Positions 9,501 through 20,311 are shown, counted from the first letter of the stretch. The stretch is 64,000 nucleotides of DNA from Streptomyces sp. NBC_00287 (GCF_036173105.1 NZ_CP108053.1:8990001-9054000), one strand, 5' to 3'. Made by a program: numbers and translations. Notes: generated from the sequence alone by a model not told the origin.

Positions 9501-10544
9501 CACGCGGAATCGTCAGGCACGGCACCCGCGTCCACTGCCCGTTTCCCGCCACCAGCTTCGCCAGGACTGCGACGGACGCGGCTCCGGCCTCCACCACGGG
9601 GATCGTGATGCCTCCCGGCGCCGAACGGCGTCGGCGGCTCCGCGTGGCGGGGCCCAGCCGCCAGGAGGTGTTGGGCGAGGCGGGTCCGACCGAGCGGACC
9701 AGTACCGGCTGCGGGCGTACCGCGCCCCGGTCCCACAACCGGCGTGGCAGCACATTCAGCAGTGCCACCGGACCGTGGGCGGACCACTGCCGCAGCATGT
9801 GCGCGACGGAGGGCGCGGCCCAGCCGCCCGCCACCGTGTCGGTCACCACCAGGACCAGCCGATGGCCCGACGGGTCGGACACCTCCTGCACGCTACGCGG
9901 CTCGCCGTCCGGGGTACGGGCGACGGACAGCTCCGCGCCCGCGTCCGTCCCCCGCAGGTACCACGTCCGCACATCGCGGAAGATGCCCGTCTGTACGAAC
10001 ACGCGCCGCAGTTCACCCACCAGGTCATGCCACAGCACCATCGAATGGTGGGCGTCCACGACGAGCGCGAGGTCCAGCCAGCGGCCCCGGCGCGGGCGCA
10101 ACACGGGGGTCGGCAGGCGCTGTTCCACCGTCCGGCGGACCGTGAGCTCCTCGTCGAGCTCCAGTTCGACATCGCGGGACCGCATCCGCCTCGTGCTCCG
10201 GCCCAGAGGCCGCAACGCCCGCATCAGAGCCAGCGGATCCCGTAGTGATGCGGCGCGGCGCACGCGGACGAGGTCGACGCCGTCCCGGGCCTGACCAGGT
10301 GTGTCCGTGACATCGCAAGCGTTGTAGAACTCCTCGGCCGGCCCGGACTCCACCTCGCCAGGGCCCGCCGCAGGGGGCTCGGGCGGCGGCGGCTCCTCGG
10401 CCTCGACGCCCATGTCCGGCAGATCGCGTACGGCGGGCTCCTCGGAGCCGCCACCGATCCGCGCGGCCAGCCAGAGGATGTCCGCCACCTCCTCGGGCCC
10501 CGCATTCACGCCGGACGCCTCCAGAGCGCGGAACAGCTCCTCGA

Positions 10545-10548
<4 letters not shown>
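6529..10548 (-). CDS. SAV_2336-type conflict-system protein: vWA-like region, P-loop ATPase, pseudo-trypsin, pseudo-caspase and cold-shock domain
   Basis: This 1339-residue protein is the last gene of locus A. Residues 1-31 ([26 protein letters not shown]) and about 95-460 match the SAV_2336-type region, including a vWA-like strand [11 protein letters not shown] with a non-canonical metal site. Residues 555-730 form a P-loop NTPase with Walker [10 protein letters not shown] at 562-570 and a strand RSVVVLREF. Residues about 850-1020 resemble a trypsin-fold domain, but the His, Asp and Ser positions read VVVIPEV, TLALLRC and [10 protein letters not shown], so it should be inactive. Residues about 1047-1260 resemble a caspase: YYAGH keeps His1125, but the Cys position reads LDAD (Asp1174). 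Residues 1271-1335 are a cold-shock domain with KGYGFI and VFVHH intact. The ATG at 10548 overlaps the MoxR stop (ATGA). Confidence 0.85.
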
Positions 10549-11615
<1,067 letters not shown>

Positions 11616-11641
11616 TCAACTCCCCTTCTCCGGCGACTGAT

Positions 11642-13573
11642 TCACGAGGACAGCGACCGCCTTCCCGGAATCCGCCCGGGGTCGTCCCAGAGCAGGGCGA
11701 GCGGGCGATGTCTGGCACGGGCGCGTCTGAGCACGGCGGGCAGGGCCTCCACGTCGAGCACGGCGGGCGGCGTAGCCCCCAGCGCCGTACGAAGGGATTC
11801 GTCCGTGCCGGGGGAGGGGCGGCGCCAGACGGCGATCGGTATTCCGCCGTCGAGTACGGCCTCCAGCGCGTCCATGACCAGCGGCTCCGTCACGTCGGCC
11901 AGGACGCAGACGGGTGGCTCTTCCAGTTGCAGGACGTCGGCCAGGCCGTCCGACACATCGGCGTCCCCGACGTCGTGCACGGCCTCCGGATGTCGGCCGC
12001 CATGGGTCTCGTACCACTGCCATTTGGTCCGCCACGGAGCTTCGGCGAGGCCCTGACGTTCCTCAGGGCAGCGCAGGACGACCTGGTACCGGCCGCCGAG
12101 CGCGCAGGTCTTGTTGCCGCGTCCTGTGGACACCTGCCATGTCTCGAACGGCTCCTCCAGCAGGTCGTACGGGACATGGAATTCGATCCGCCCGAGGTTG
12201 CGCGCGGAGGCGTTGGCCAAGAGGTGGGCGCCCAGGGTCGTGCGAACGGCGTCCAGGTCCATGGGCCGGTCGTAGTCGCCCACGTTCTCGAAGTCGCCCT
12301 GGTACGACCATAGTTGAAGCCAGAAGAGGTCGTCCCCTTCGGGTGTGAGCCGGACGTGCAGTGCAGGGGGCTCGGTGGCCCGCGCGGGAGGGACGGGGAC
12401 GGGATCGGCGCCGAGTCGTTCGCGGGTGCGCTCCACCCAGGCGTTCGCGGCGGCGGCCCAGTCGGCGAAGGGGGAGCGGGAGGCCAGGTGCCGCATGAAC
12501 GGCAGCGCGAGCGGGACTGCTCGGCTCGTTCCCTGGCGGCTGTCGAGGTCGCGGACGATCTCCGTCAGGTGCGGGGAGGGCAGTGAGTGCTCGGCGGGGG
12601 CGGCACAGCCCGCCACCTCGAAGGCCCAGCGGTAGGCCTCGTACGTGTACGGGGGCACCTTGCGGTCGGTCAGCAAGTTCCCGAGTTCCGTCCAGGCGGG
12701 CTGGTCGAGGACGGGCGCGCCGGTCGGTGCGGAGGTGGTGCCGTCGTCCGTCCAGTGGTCTCCGTAGAGAGACGATCCGTCCCAGGCCCTGGCGACCTCG
12801 AACTGCGGCTCCTGCCAGGCCGTCTCGTGCGCCTTCATGACAGCGAAGTCCGCCTGGACGTCCCGGGCGATGTCGACCAGGCCCAGGGTCGCCTGCTCCA
12901 GCGTCCGGCCCTCCAAGCGCTTGAGCAGGGTGTCCGTGAACTGGCCCGCCTCCAGCTCCGCCCGGTTCCGCGCCGTCTCGCCGGGGCGTGCCGCGTAGAG
13001 CGTGAACTGCCGACGGTCGGGGACGGGCTGACCAGCCGGGTAGTCGACCCTGACGAACCCCAGACGGCCGTACCGCCTCTCGTCGATCCGGCAGGAGTCG
13101 CCGATGGTGACGAGACGCCGGAAACGCCCGCGGCTCACCTTGTCCGACCGCCACCAGCGCAGCGCCGAGGTGAGGTTGAGGTGGGTGGTGTGACCGGCCG
13201 TGGCGTCGGCGTAGGGGAGGAGCAGCTGGTGGGTGGGGTCGAGGAAGCCGTGCCCCGCCCAGTAGAGCCACAACAAGTCGCCGTCGCAGCAGGGGAGTTC
13301 CTTGAAGAGCGCTTCGTCGACGTTCTCGCGCGTGGCCGGCTTCGCTTCCACGCCGGCCTCGTTGCGGGTCAGGGGCGACAGCAGCAGACATAAGTTGCTC
13401 TTGGGGACACCGGCGGTGCCGGTGAGCCAGTCGGCGAAACGTACGGCGTCGCGGGCCGGCCCGGACAGGTTCATGCGGGGCCGGTCGATCTCGTAGGACT
13501 CGATGCCCACGACGAGTGCGAAGGTCCGTTCGGGCGCGATCAGCAACTCGGGGACGGCGGACAGGCCCGTCAC
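11642..13573 (-). CDS. Caspase-like protease fused to VMAP-C domain (conflict locus A effector)
   Basis: This 643-residue protein starts with a caspase-like peptidase domain (residues about 15-290). TFALVVGIESYE is the first strand, LYWAGHGF carries catalytic His108 and VTIGDSCRID carries catalytic Cys161, so the dyad is intact. The middle (about 290-400) holds a helical segment (YTYEAYRWAFEVAGC, LTEIVRDLDSRQG) seen in both loci. The C-terminal region from about 410 matches the VMAP-C pattern (LWSYQGDFENVG, GRIEFHVPYDLLEEPFE, CVLADVTEPLVMDALEAVL, PIAVWRRP). The GTG at 13573 overlaps the upstream hydrolase stop (GTGA), and the gene is 26 bases before the MoxR gene. In this system type the N-terminal domain is the effector; cleavage of host proteins leading to dormancy or death is inferred from family knowledge. 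Confidence 0.88.
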   Translation of the reverse strand: MTGLSAVPELLIAPERTFALVVGIESYEIDRPRMNLSGPARDAVRFADWLTGTAGVPKSNLCLLLSPLTRNEAGVEAKPATRENVDEALFKELPCCDGDLLWLYWAGHGFLDPTHQLLLPYADATAGHTTHLNLTSALRWWRSDKVSRGRFRRLVTIGDSCRIDERRYGRLGFVRVDYPAGQPVPDRRQFTLYAARPGETARNRAELEAGQFTDTLLKRLEGRTLEQATLGLVDIARDVQADFAVMKAHETAWQEPQFEVARAWDGSSLYGDHWTDDGTTSAPTGAPVLDQPAWTELGNLLTDRKVPPYTYEAYRWAFEVAGCAAPAEHSLPSPHLTEIVRDLDSRQGTSRAVPLALPFMRHLASRSPFADWAAAANAWVERTRERLGADPVPVPPARATEPPALHVRLTPEGDDLFWLQLWSYQGDFENVGDYDRPMDLDAVRTTLGAHLLANASARNLGRIEFHVPYDLLEEPFETWQVSTGRGNKTCALGGRYQVVLRCPEERQGLAEAPWRTKWQWYETHGGRHPEAVHDVGDADVSDGLADVLQLEEPPVCVLADVTEPLVMDALEAVLDGGIPIAVWRRPSPGTDESLRTALGATPPAVLDVEALPAVLRRARARHRPLALLWDDPGRIPGRRSLSS

Positions 13574-14778
13574 CGCAGCGCCTCCGCGATCCGGTCGAAC
13601 ACCGGGTCGAGCCTCCAGTAGGCGCTGTGGGAGACGGGGAAGGGCTGGCGGCTGCGCACCTCGTGGTCGGTGACCCGGCCATCGCCCGCGAAGACCGGTT
13701 CGGCGAGGTAGGCGAGCAGGTCCTTGCGGTCGTAGATGTTGAGCCAGTCGGGGAAACCGGAGGGCAGGGCCGCGCCGGGACGGAGGCCGGCGAGCGCGCC
13801 GAGTTCGTGGAGGAAGGGGGCCTGCGAGCCGACGGTGACCAAGAGCCGTACGGGCAAGGGCGGTTGACGTACGGCGGCCAGGGCGAGGGTGTCCACCAGG
13901 GCGATGCCGCCGAGGCTGTGCCCGATGACGACCGGCGGCTCGGGGCTGTGGCCGATGACCTTCTCCAGGTGGGCGCGCAGCGGCTCGCCGCGTGACTGGT
14001 AGCGCAGGATGTCGCCGACTTCCGAGGCCTTGTCGTGGGTGAAGTCCCCGCGCCAGCGGTCGCGTGCGGTCTGTGTGGTCATCCGCTGTGCCAGCTTGAA
14101 CAGCACCCCCAGCGTCCCCGTCACGACACCGCGGCCCGTGCCGCCGAGCCGGTCGCTGAGCACGTCCACGATCCGGTCCCGCTCGTCACCGGTGCACAGC
14201 GTGGTGTCCCGGGCTTCGGAGAGCAGGACGGCGACCACGGCACGGCTGGTGAGCAGGACGAGCTCGGCCGCGATCGCGTCGTCCTCGGCGGCGAGACACG
14301 CATCGTGGAACTCCTCGGAGTCCGCTACGGCGTCCAGGGCATACCGATAGCCTTCGACGAGCCCGGTCTCCCGGAGCAGTACGGCCAGTTCGTCGCCCGG
14401 ATCGAGGACGCGAGGCAGTCCACGCAGATAGTCCCCCACCACCTCCCCGGGGGACTGCACCCCCGGCAGTCCGAACCCGCCGTCATCGGCCCCGGTACCG
14501 ATCTCGGCGAGCACCCGCAGCTCGCAGAACGGATCGGTCAGGAGCAGCAGCCACTCGGCGGTCTCGGGGTCGTCGTCGAGGTCCGTCGCCACGAGTGGTC
14601 GCATCCCCGGCACGGAGGCGCCACCGGCACTGAGCGTCGCGCCGAACTCGTCACCCCAGTAGCACGGTTCGACCTCCGCTCCCGGGAACCGCTTCAACAA
14701 CCCCGCGCCCACCAGCCGGAACAGCTCATCGAACCGCTCACGACGGACACCGGTCCCATGAACAAAGACGAACCTCAT
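13570..14778 (-). CDS. Alpha/beta-hydrolase (lipase/esterase-like), first gene of conflict locus A
   Basis: This 402-residue protein begins FVFVHGTGVRRERFDELF, the oxyanion HG motif of alpha/beta hydrolases. It has the nucleophile elbow VVIGHSLGGIAL near residue 305 and a late region LLVTVGSQAPFL typical of class 3 lipase-like or PGAP1-like enzymes. The ATG at 14778 is preferred over the open frame upstream because the HG strand follows it directly and GGGGGA precedes it. It overlaps the caspase/VMAP-C gene by 4 bases, so it is probably the leader gene of a four-gene operon. A phospholipid or ester-hydrolysing effector or auxiliary role in the conflict system is inference from position. Confidence 0.82.
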   Translation of the reverse strand: MRFVFVHGTGVRRERFDELFRLVGAGLLKRFPGAEVEPCYWGDEFGATLSAGGASVPGMRPLVATDLDDDPETAEWLLLLTDPFCELRVLAEIGTGADDGGFGLPGVQSPGEVVGDYLRGLPRVLDPGDELAVLLRETGLVEGYRYALDAVADSEEFHDACLAAEDDAIAAELVLLTSRAVVAVLLSEARDTTLCTGDERDRIVDVLSDRLGGTGRGVVTGTLGVLFKLAQRMTTQTARDRWRGDFTHDKASEVGDILRYQSRGEPLRAHLEKVIGHSPEPPVVIGHSLGGIALVDTLALAAVRQPPLPVRLLVTVGSQAPFLHELGALAGLRPGAALPSGFPDWLNIYDRKDLLAYLAEPVFAGDGRVTDHEVRSRQPFPVSHSAYWRLDPVFDRIAEALR

Positions 14779-14911
14779 GCGTCCCCCGACCCCAACGTGC
14801 TTGTGCGGTAGGAGAATAGTCCGTCGGCATGCCACGGGGAGGTTCTGGGGCAATGTTCCTTCGGGTGTGATGGATCGCCGGTTAAGGGCTCACATGGCGC
14901 CCGTATGCTCG

Positions 14912-15754
14912 TCAATTGCGATAGACAGCCGTAGCGATCTCGACGAACGAGCGGATCAGCGGGTTCGTGTCACCGTGGTTCCACGCCACCACCACCCGAC
15001 TCGGTGCCATGTCGCGCAGCGGCACCACGGCCAGGTCACCAGGGACTTCATGCCCCAGTGGACTCATTCCGACCGTCCCGTTCCACAACACGGCCTGCAC
15101 GCACTCCTGGACGGCCCGCACCTCCGGACCCTCCCGGGGCTCACCACCGTTCCAGTACGACTGCCAGGCCGCGTCCGTGCCGTCCGGGAACCGGAACCAC
15201 GGCCGCCGCGCCAGGTCGGCCAGCTCCAGGCTGTCGCGGCGGGCCAAAGGATCGTCGCCGCGCAGCACCGCGCCCACCGGATCCGCCCGCAGCTCGCACA
15301 CCACCAGCCCGGTCTCGTCGAACGGTCCCCGAGTCAGCGCGATGTCGACCAGACCCGCACGCAACCCACAGGTCGGATCGGTCAGATCGGTCTCGCGGAC
15401 GCGGACCTCGACCCCCGGGTGCCGCCGACGGTACGCGGCGGCCAGTCGCGCGGCACCCCGGTCGCCGCCGTCGCCCAGGATGCCGACGGTGAGGGTCGAG
15501 GCTGCGGTCACGCGCGCCCGTATCCGTTCGGCCTGGCCTAGCAGGGCACGCGCCTCCTCCAGGAGCGTCGTCCCGGCGGCGGTGAGCGTGACGCCCGTGG
15601 GGGAGCGGTGCAGCAGTGCGGCGCCGAGGTCCGTCTCCAGTTTCTTGATCGCCCGGCTCAGCGGGGGCTGGCTCATGTGCAGCCGGGCGGCGGCCCGCCC
15701 GAAGTGGAGTTCCTCGGCGACGGTCACGAAGTAGCGCAGCGTGCGTAGCTCCAT
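14912..15754 (-). CDS. LysR-family transcriptional regulator
   Basis: This 280-residue protein starts at an ATG at 15754 with the canonical LysR winged helix MELRTLRYFVTVAEELHFG and LHMSQPPLSRAIKKLE. A periplasmic-binding-like effector domain follows (TLTVGILGDGG at about residue 90, then DIALTRGPFDETGL). Coding frame upstream of 15754 is low-quality. It diverges from the metallo-beta-lactamase gene at 15837 across 82 bases, the classic LysR arrangement, so that gene is its probable target. Confidence 0.88.
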   Translation of the reverse strand: MELRTLRYFVTVAEELHFGRAAARLHMSQPPLSRAIKKLETDLGAALLHRSPTGVTLTAAGTTLLEEARALLGQAERIRARVTAASTLTVGILGDGGDRGAARLAAAYRRRHPGVEVRVRETDLTDPTCGLRAGLVDIALTRGPFDETGLVVCELRADPVGAVLRGDDPLARRDSLELADLARRPWFRFPDGTDAAWQSYWNGGEPREGPEVRAVQECVQAVLWNGTVGMSPLGHEVPGDLAVVPLRDMAPSRVVVAWNHGDTNPLIRSFVEIATAVYRN

Positions 15755-15836
15755 GACCGGCGACGATACCCGCCCGGTATCGGCCTGACGGAGCCGGTCT
15801 TGGACGAGCGCAGGGACTCGGCGATGGAATCGCGGC

Positions 15837-16745
15837 ATGACGGACGAACAATTCCCCGACCCCGCCGTACAGGTCTCCGCCGCCCAGGAGATCGCCCCCG
15901 ACCTGCTCGTGATCCCGAACCAGCGGGTCCAACTGGTGCCCAGCATCGGCATCATCGGCGGCACACGGTCCGTGCTCGTCGTCGAGACGGGCATTGGCAC
16001 CGCCAACGCCGAGCAGGTCCTCGCCCTCGCCTCCGAGGTGGCGCGCGGCCGTCGCCTGTACCTCACCACGACCCACTTCCACCCCGAACACGCCTTCGGT
16101 GCGCACGTCTTCGCCGACCGAGCCACGTATCTCGTCAACCGCGCCCAGGCGGACGACCTGAAGACGAAGGGACCCGGCTACCTGAAGATGTTCCGTGACT
16201 TCGGCGGGCAGATCGCGCAGCGCCTGGACGGCGTGCGCGTGCCCACTCCCGATGTGGTCTACGACGACGCCTACGACCTCGACCTCGGCGGCCGGACCGT
16301 ACGCCTGCGCCCCACCGGCCGCGGTCACACCAAGGGCGACCAGGTGGTCGAAGTCCCGGACGCGGGCGTCCTGTTCACCGGCGACCTGGCCGAGACCGGG
16401 CAGTTCGCCATCTTCCCGTGGTTCCCGCCGTACGACACGGATGTCTCCGGCGTGCGCTGGCTGACTGTGATGGACCGGCTGGCCGACGGCGGGCCGCGGA
16501 TCGTGGTTCCAGGGCATGGCGACCTCGGCGGCCCCGAGGTGCTCGGCAACGTCCGCGACTACCTGCGCGAGCTACGCGACGAGACCTGGCGGCGGCGGGA
16601 CAGCGCGATGGGCGAGGAGGAGATCGTCGCCGAGGTCCGGGCGGTGCTCGTCGAGCGGCATCCGGAGTGGGCCGGCCGGGAGTGGATCGAGCGGGGGGTT
16701 GGGTGCTTTTGTGCCGAACACGGCGGACGGCCGTTCAGACAGTGA
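15837..16745 (+). CDS. Metallo-beta-lactamase-fold hydrolase with HxHxEH motif
   Basis: This 302-residue enzyme has the MBL fold: THFHPEH at residues 79-85 is the HxHxDH metal motif with Glu84 in place of Asp, followed by metal-ligand candidates in RGHTKGD, LFTGDLAE and VVPGHGDLG. The Asp to Glu change is seen in some B3-like and quorum-quenching-like relatives and may alter metal preference. The substrate cannot be assigned. It diverges from a LysR regulator at 14912-15754 and its last 11 bases overlap the convergent UlaG-like gene. Confidence 0.85.
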   Translation: MTDEQFPDPAVQVSAAQEIAPDLLVIPNQRVQLVPSIGIIGGTRSVLVVETGIGTANAEQVLALASEVARGRRLYLTTTHFHPEHAFGAHVFADRATYLVNRAQADDLKTKGPGYLKMFRDFGGQIAQRLDGVRVPTPDVVYDDAYDLDLGGRTVRLRPTGRGHTKGDQVVEVPDAGVLFTGDLAETGQFAIFPWFPPYDTDVSGVRWLTVMDRLADGGPRIVVPGHGDLGGPEVLGNVRDYLRELRDETWRRRDSAMGEEEIVAEVRAVLVERHPEWAGREWIERGVGCFCAEHGGRPFRQ

Positions 16746-17520
16746 CCTCCAGGGGCGAGCCGACAGGCAGCCAGTGGAACCGTTCGCGGACATCGGCGGG
16801 GGCCTTCGCCAGCTCCGTCTCGACCGCCCGCCGCCCCTCCCGGAAGTGTGACCATCCCTCGTAGTGCACGGGCAGGACGGTGTGCGGACGCAGCAGCGCG
16901 CACAGCTCCACCGCCCGCGGAGTCGTCAGCGTGTAGCGGACCGGGCCGGTCACGGGGAAGCGCACCCCGCCCAGGTGCAGCAGCGCTGTGCCGACGTCGA
17001 GTCGGCGGGCCACCTCGCGCACGCCGTCGTGCAGAACCGTGTCCCCGGAGATCCACAGTGTGCCGTGCTCCTGACTTTCCCAGCGCAGGGCGAAACCCGT
17101 CACGTCGCCGACGAGTGGACGGGACAGCGGTGGGCCGTGGCGGGCGGGGGTGGCGGTGATCTCGATCGTGGCGCGGCCCGGGGACTCCAGCCGCCAGGTC
17201 CTCCACGGGGTGAGGCCGTGGGCGTTGCCGCCGAGGCGGCGCGCCCCGGACGGTGTCGTGAGGACGACTCCGGCGGTGGGCAGCAAGGCGCGTCCGGTTG
17301 TGTCCAGGTTGTCGGCGTGATGGTCGTGCGTGAGCAACACGGCGTCCAGGGGCGGGAGCTCGGTCGGCTGCACGGCCGGGCCCGCTGTCTTGCGGGACGA
17401 GGTGCCCCAGCCGAAGGAGTAGCGGCGGCCTGGCGGGTCGAACGTCGGGTCCGTCAGCAGACGCCAGCCGGCCGCCTCGATCAGCGTGGTGGGGCCGCCG
17501 ATGTGAGTGATGCGGGCCAT
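16735..17520 (-). CDS. UlaG-like metallo-beta-lactamase-fold metal-dependent hydrolase
   Basis: This 261-residue protein opens ARITHIGGPTTLIEAAGWRLLTDP, typical of UlaG/YtnP-like MBL proteins, with the metal motif LLTHDHHADN and later LWISGDTVLHDG and VLPVHYEGW. The family includes L-ascorbate-6-phosphate lactonase, but many members are of unknown substrate. It is the last gene of a minus-strand run of four (57 bases after the hydrolase at 17578) and overlaps the convergent gene ending at 16745 by 11 bases. Confidence 0.85.
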   Translation of the reverse strand: MARITHIGGPTTLIEAAGWRLLTDPTFDPPGRRYSFGWGTSSRKTAGPAVQPTELPPLDAVLLTHDHHADNLDTTGRALLPTAGVVLTTPSGARRLGGNAHGLTPWRTWRLESPGRATIEITATPARHGPPLSRPLVGDVTGFALRWESQEHGTLWISGDTVLHDGVREVARRLDVGTALLHLGGVRFPVTGPVRYTLTTPRAVELCALLRPHTVLPVHYEGWSHFREGRRAVETELAKAPADVRERFHWLPVGSPLEVTV

Positions 17521-17577
17521 GCGCGGATTCCTTCCCGATGCCCGGGGAGGGCCGTTGTGCCGCCCCGGGCTCGCGGT

Positions 17578-18375
17578 CTACCGGGCGTGCGAGAGAGCCC
17601 AGTCGAGGGCGTGGTCGGCGACCTCCTCCCAGCCGGGTGCCGCGGGCAGCAGGTGCGGCATCCCCGGGAACTCCTCGACCTCGGTGACCGTGTTCGACTT
17701 GTAGTGCCGGGCGTTGGACCGCTGCACCTTGGGCGGCATCAGATGGTCCTTCTCCCCGGAGATGAACAGCAAGGGGGCACGGGCGTCGTTGTGGTAGTCG
17801 ACGTACGTGCTCTGGTGACCGGGGCGCAGGGTGGCAAGGGCACTGTCCCAGAAGATGGCACCGGAGGCGGGGATCGCGTAACGCTCGTACAGCGCCCTGG
17901 ACTCCTCCGGGGGGAAGGTGTTGGTGAAGGCGTAGTGCCACTGGTCGAGGGTCAGGCCGACCGCGCGGTGCCGGTTGGCAGGGCTCTTCAGCACCGGGAA
18001 GGCGGACTTGAGCTGCGTCAGCGGGACCACCGCGACGCCTTCGGTGGGTGCGGAGTTGATGGCTACGCCGGCCACGCCGTGGCCGCGGTCGAGCAGGAGC
18101 TGTACGAACACGCCCCCGGCGGAGTGGCCGATGAGGACGGGCGGTTTGTCCAGGCCGCGGACCAGGGTCTCCAGGCTCTCGAGGATTTGTGGGACGGTGA
18201 CCTTCTCGATCGGCGTGGTGTCGGCGTTGAGGGACTCGACCTCTGCCTCGAAGCCCGGGTAGGCGGGCGCGAGGACGCGGAAGCCTCGTTTCTCGTAGTG
18301 GGCGATCCAGTGCTCCCAGCTCCTGGGGGTGACCCAGAAGCCGTGGATCAGGACGATGGTGTCCGGGGTGCTCAT
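17578..18375 (-). CDS. Alpha/beta hydrolase, cytosolic
   Basis: This 265-residue alpha/beta hydrolase starts DTIVLIHGFWVTPRSWEHW (oxyanion HGF) and has the nucleophile elbow PVLIGHSAGGVF, an acid-strand region LLFISGEKDHLMP and a C-terminal His in PGMPHLLP. The triad would be Ser in GHSAG, Asp in EKDHL and His in MPHLL. It lies 18 bases downstream of a secreted paralogue and 57 bases upstream of the UlaG-like gene. The substrate is unknown. Confidence 0.86.
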   Translation of the reverse strand: MSTPDTIVLIHGFWVTPRSWEHWIAHYEKRGFRVLAPAYPGFEAEVESLNADTTPIEKVTVPQILESLETLVRGLDKPPVLIGHSAGGVFVQLLLDRGHGVAGVAINSAPTEGVAVVPLTQLKSAFPVLKSPANRHRAVGLTLDQWHYAFTNTFPPEESRALYERYAIPASGAIFWDSALATLRPGHQSTYVDYHNDARAPLLFISGEKDHLMPPKVQRSNARHYKSNTVTEVEEFPGMPHLLPAAPGWEEVADHALDWALSHAR

Positions 18376-18393
18376 GGCCCCTCCTTGCGGGGA

Positions 18394-19221
18394 TCAGCGA
18401 GTGGCGCGGTACGCGGCCTCGATGTGCCGGACGACGGTGTCCGGGCGGGACATCATCACGACGTGCGAGGCACCCTTGGCCTCGACGACCTTGCTCCCCG
18501 CGCGCTCGGCCATGAAGCGCTGTACGGCCGCCGGGATGACCCGGTCGGCGGTCGCGACGACGTACCAGGACGGCACGGTCCGCCACGCCGGTACGCCGCT
18601 GGGTCCGCCCAAGCCGCCGACGCTCCCGGGGCGTTGGGCCGTCGCCATGATCGTGGTCTGCGCGTGCGGCAGGTCCTGGGCGAAGACGTCGTGGAACTTG
18701 GCGGGGTCGATGTAGCCGTCCAAACCGGGCTGCTCCGCGCCGGGGATCGGGTAGGGCCGGCCGACGAGGGCGCCCTCCAACTGGCTGCCGGGGAACTTCC
18801 CGGCAAGGTCGAGCGCGCTCTCGCCCTCGTCGGGCGCGAAGGCGGCGACGTAGACCAGCGCCTTGACGTTCGCGTGGTCGCGTCCGGCGTTGGTGATGAC
18901 CTCGCCGCCGTAGGAGTGGCCGACGAGGATGACCGGGCCGGGGATGGTGTCGACGACACTGCGGACGTAGGCCGCGTCACCGGCCAGGTCCCTGAGGGGG
19001 TTGGCCGGGGCGATGACCGGGAAGCCGGCCTTGAGCAGCCGGGCGGTGACGGCGCTCCAGCCGGAAGCGTCGGCGAACACTCCGTGGACGAGGACGACGG
19101 TCGGTCTGGTGCCCGTGCGGGTGTCCGCCGAGGCCGGTGCGGCGGTGCCGAGGGTGAGGGCGCCACCCGCCGCGAGCAGCCCGCCGAGGACGCGACGGCG
19201 GGGATGACGTTCGGAAACCAT
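18394..19221 (-). CDS. Alpha/beta hydrolase, predicted Tat-exported
   Basis: This 275-residue hydrolase has an N-terminal twin-arginine signal: HPRRRVLGGLLAAGGALTLGTAAPASA, with a likely cut after ASA near residue 32. The mature part begins PTVVLVHGVFADASGWSAV and has the elbow VILVGHSYGGEV and a late AKGASHVVMMSRP that supplies the His. The exported location contrasts with its two neighbours, which lack signals. It is 18 bases from genes on both sides, so the hydrolases are probably co-transcribed. Confidence 0.86.
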   Translation of the reverse strand: MVSERHPRRRVLGGLLAAGGALTLGTAAPASADTRTGTRPTVVLVHGVFADASGWSAVTARLLKAGFPVIAPANPLRDLAGDAAYVRSVVDTIPGPVILVGHSYGGEVITNAGRDHANVKALVYVAAFAPDEGESALDLAGKFPGSQLEGALVGRPYPIPGAEQPGLDGYIDPAKFHDVFAQDLPHAQTTIMATAQRPGSVGGLGGPSGVPAWRTVPSWYVVATADRVIPAAVQRFMAERAGSKVVEAKGASHVVMMSRPDTVVRHIEAAYRATR

Positions 19222-19239
19222 GCGGGGTTCCTTCCGGGG

Positions 19240-20064
19240 TCAGGAGTTCAGGAAGTCGAGCAGGTCGGCGCTCAGCTGCTCCTTGTGCGTGTCCGTGATG
19301 CCGTGCGGGGCGCCCGCGTAGACCTTCAGCGTCGCGTTCTTGATCCGGGCCGCCGACGCCTTGCCGCCCACCTCGAACGGCACGACCTGGTCGTCGTCGC
19401 CGTGGATGACGAGCGTGGGCACATCGACGGCGTCCAGGTCCGGGCGGAAATCGGTGGCGGAGAAGGCCGCGACGCACTGGTAGGCGTTGCGGTGCCCCGC
19501 TTGCAGGCCCTGGCGCCAGAACGCGTCCCGGATGCCCTGGGAGACCTCCGCGCCGGGCCTGTTGTTGCCGAAGAACGGCCCATCGGCCAGGTCGCGGTAG
19601 AGCTGCGACCGGTCGGCCAGGGAACCGGCGCGGATGGTGTCGAACACCTCGACCGGCACCCCGTCCGGATTGTCGTCGGTCCTGAGCATGAACGGCGGTA
19701 CGGCGGAGACCAGGACGAGCTGGGCGACGCGGGCGGTGCCGTGCCGGCCGAGGTAGCGGGCAACCTCGCCGCCGCCGGTGGAGAAGCCGACGAGGGTGAC
19801 GTCCCGCAGGTCGAGGGTGTCGATAAGGGTGGCGAGGTCGTCGGCGTAGGTGTTCATCTCGTTGCCGGTCCACGTCTGGTCGGAACGGCCGTGGCCGCGC
19901 CGGTCATGGGCGATGGCACGGTATCCGTGGGTGGCAAGGAACAGTTGCTGTGCTTCCCAGCTGTCGGCGTTCAGCGGCCAGCCGTGGCTGAGGACGACCG
20001 GCCGGCCCGTGCCCCAGTCCTTGTAATGGATCCGGGTTTCGTCTGCTGCGTTGACGAATGGCAT
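19240..20064 (-). CDS. Alpha/beta hydrolase, non-haem chloroperoxidase-like
   Basis: This 274-residue protein has the chloroperoxidase/esterase pattern: [36 protein letters not shown], elbow [18 protein letters not shown]-type acid region ([11 protein letters not shown]) and the terminal His in [10 protein letters not shown]. These motifs are characteristic of cofactor-free haloperoxidases and related arylesterases. The ATG at 20064 has GGGAG 7 bases upstream. It is the first gene of the four-gene minus-strand run and diverges from the AraC-type regulator at 20312. Confidence 0.88.
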   Translation of the reverse strand: MPFVNAADETRIHYKDWGTGRPVVLSHGWPLNADSWEAQQLFLATHGYRAIAHDRRGHGRSDQTWTGNEMNTYADDLATLIDTLDLRDVTLVGFSTGGGEVARYLGRHGTARVAQLVLVSAVPPFMLRTDDNPDGVPVEVFDTIRAGSLADRSQLYRDLADGPFFGNNRPGAEVSQGIRDAFWRQGLQAGHRNAYQCVAAFSATDFRPDLDAVDVPTLVIHGDDDQVVPFEVGGKASAARIKNATLKVYAGAPHGITDTHKEQLSADLLDFLNS

Positions 20065-20311
20065 GGGATCACTCCCGATCGTGGGGAATTCCGGTACTTC
20101 GATCCACTTCGGGAGGGAGCATGGCACGCCGGGACAGCCTCGGCTTTGCTGTGCGTGCCAGAACCTGTTCCCAGAGCGCCATGGCGCCCCGGGCGTGGTC
20201 GAAACGCATGTCGGCTACACACACGGTTGCTGCGCATGCCCGCGGCAACCGACACTGCCGCTCGGGGAAGCAGCGGCGAAGAGGGCCGCTGCCGCAGTCC
20301 GGGGGGATGCC

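Noticed and set aside
16559-18586. 675-codon open frame on the minus strand
   Set aside because: It is in a different frame from the hydrolase with the HG and GHSAG motifs, is Arg/Pro/Ala rich and overlaps two real genes.
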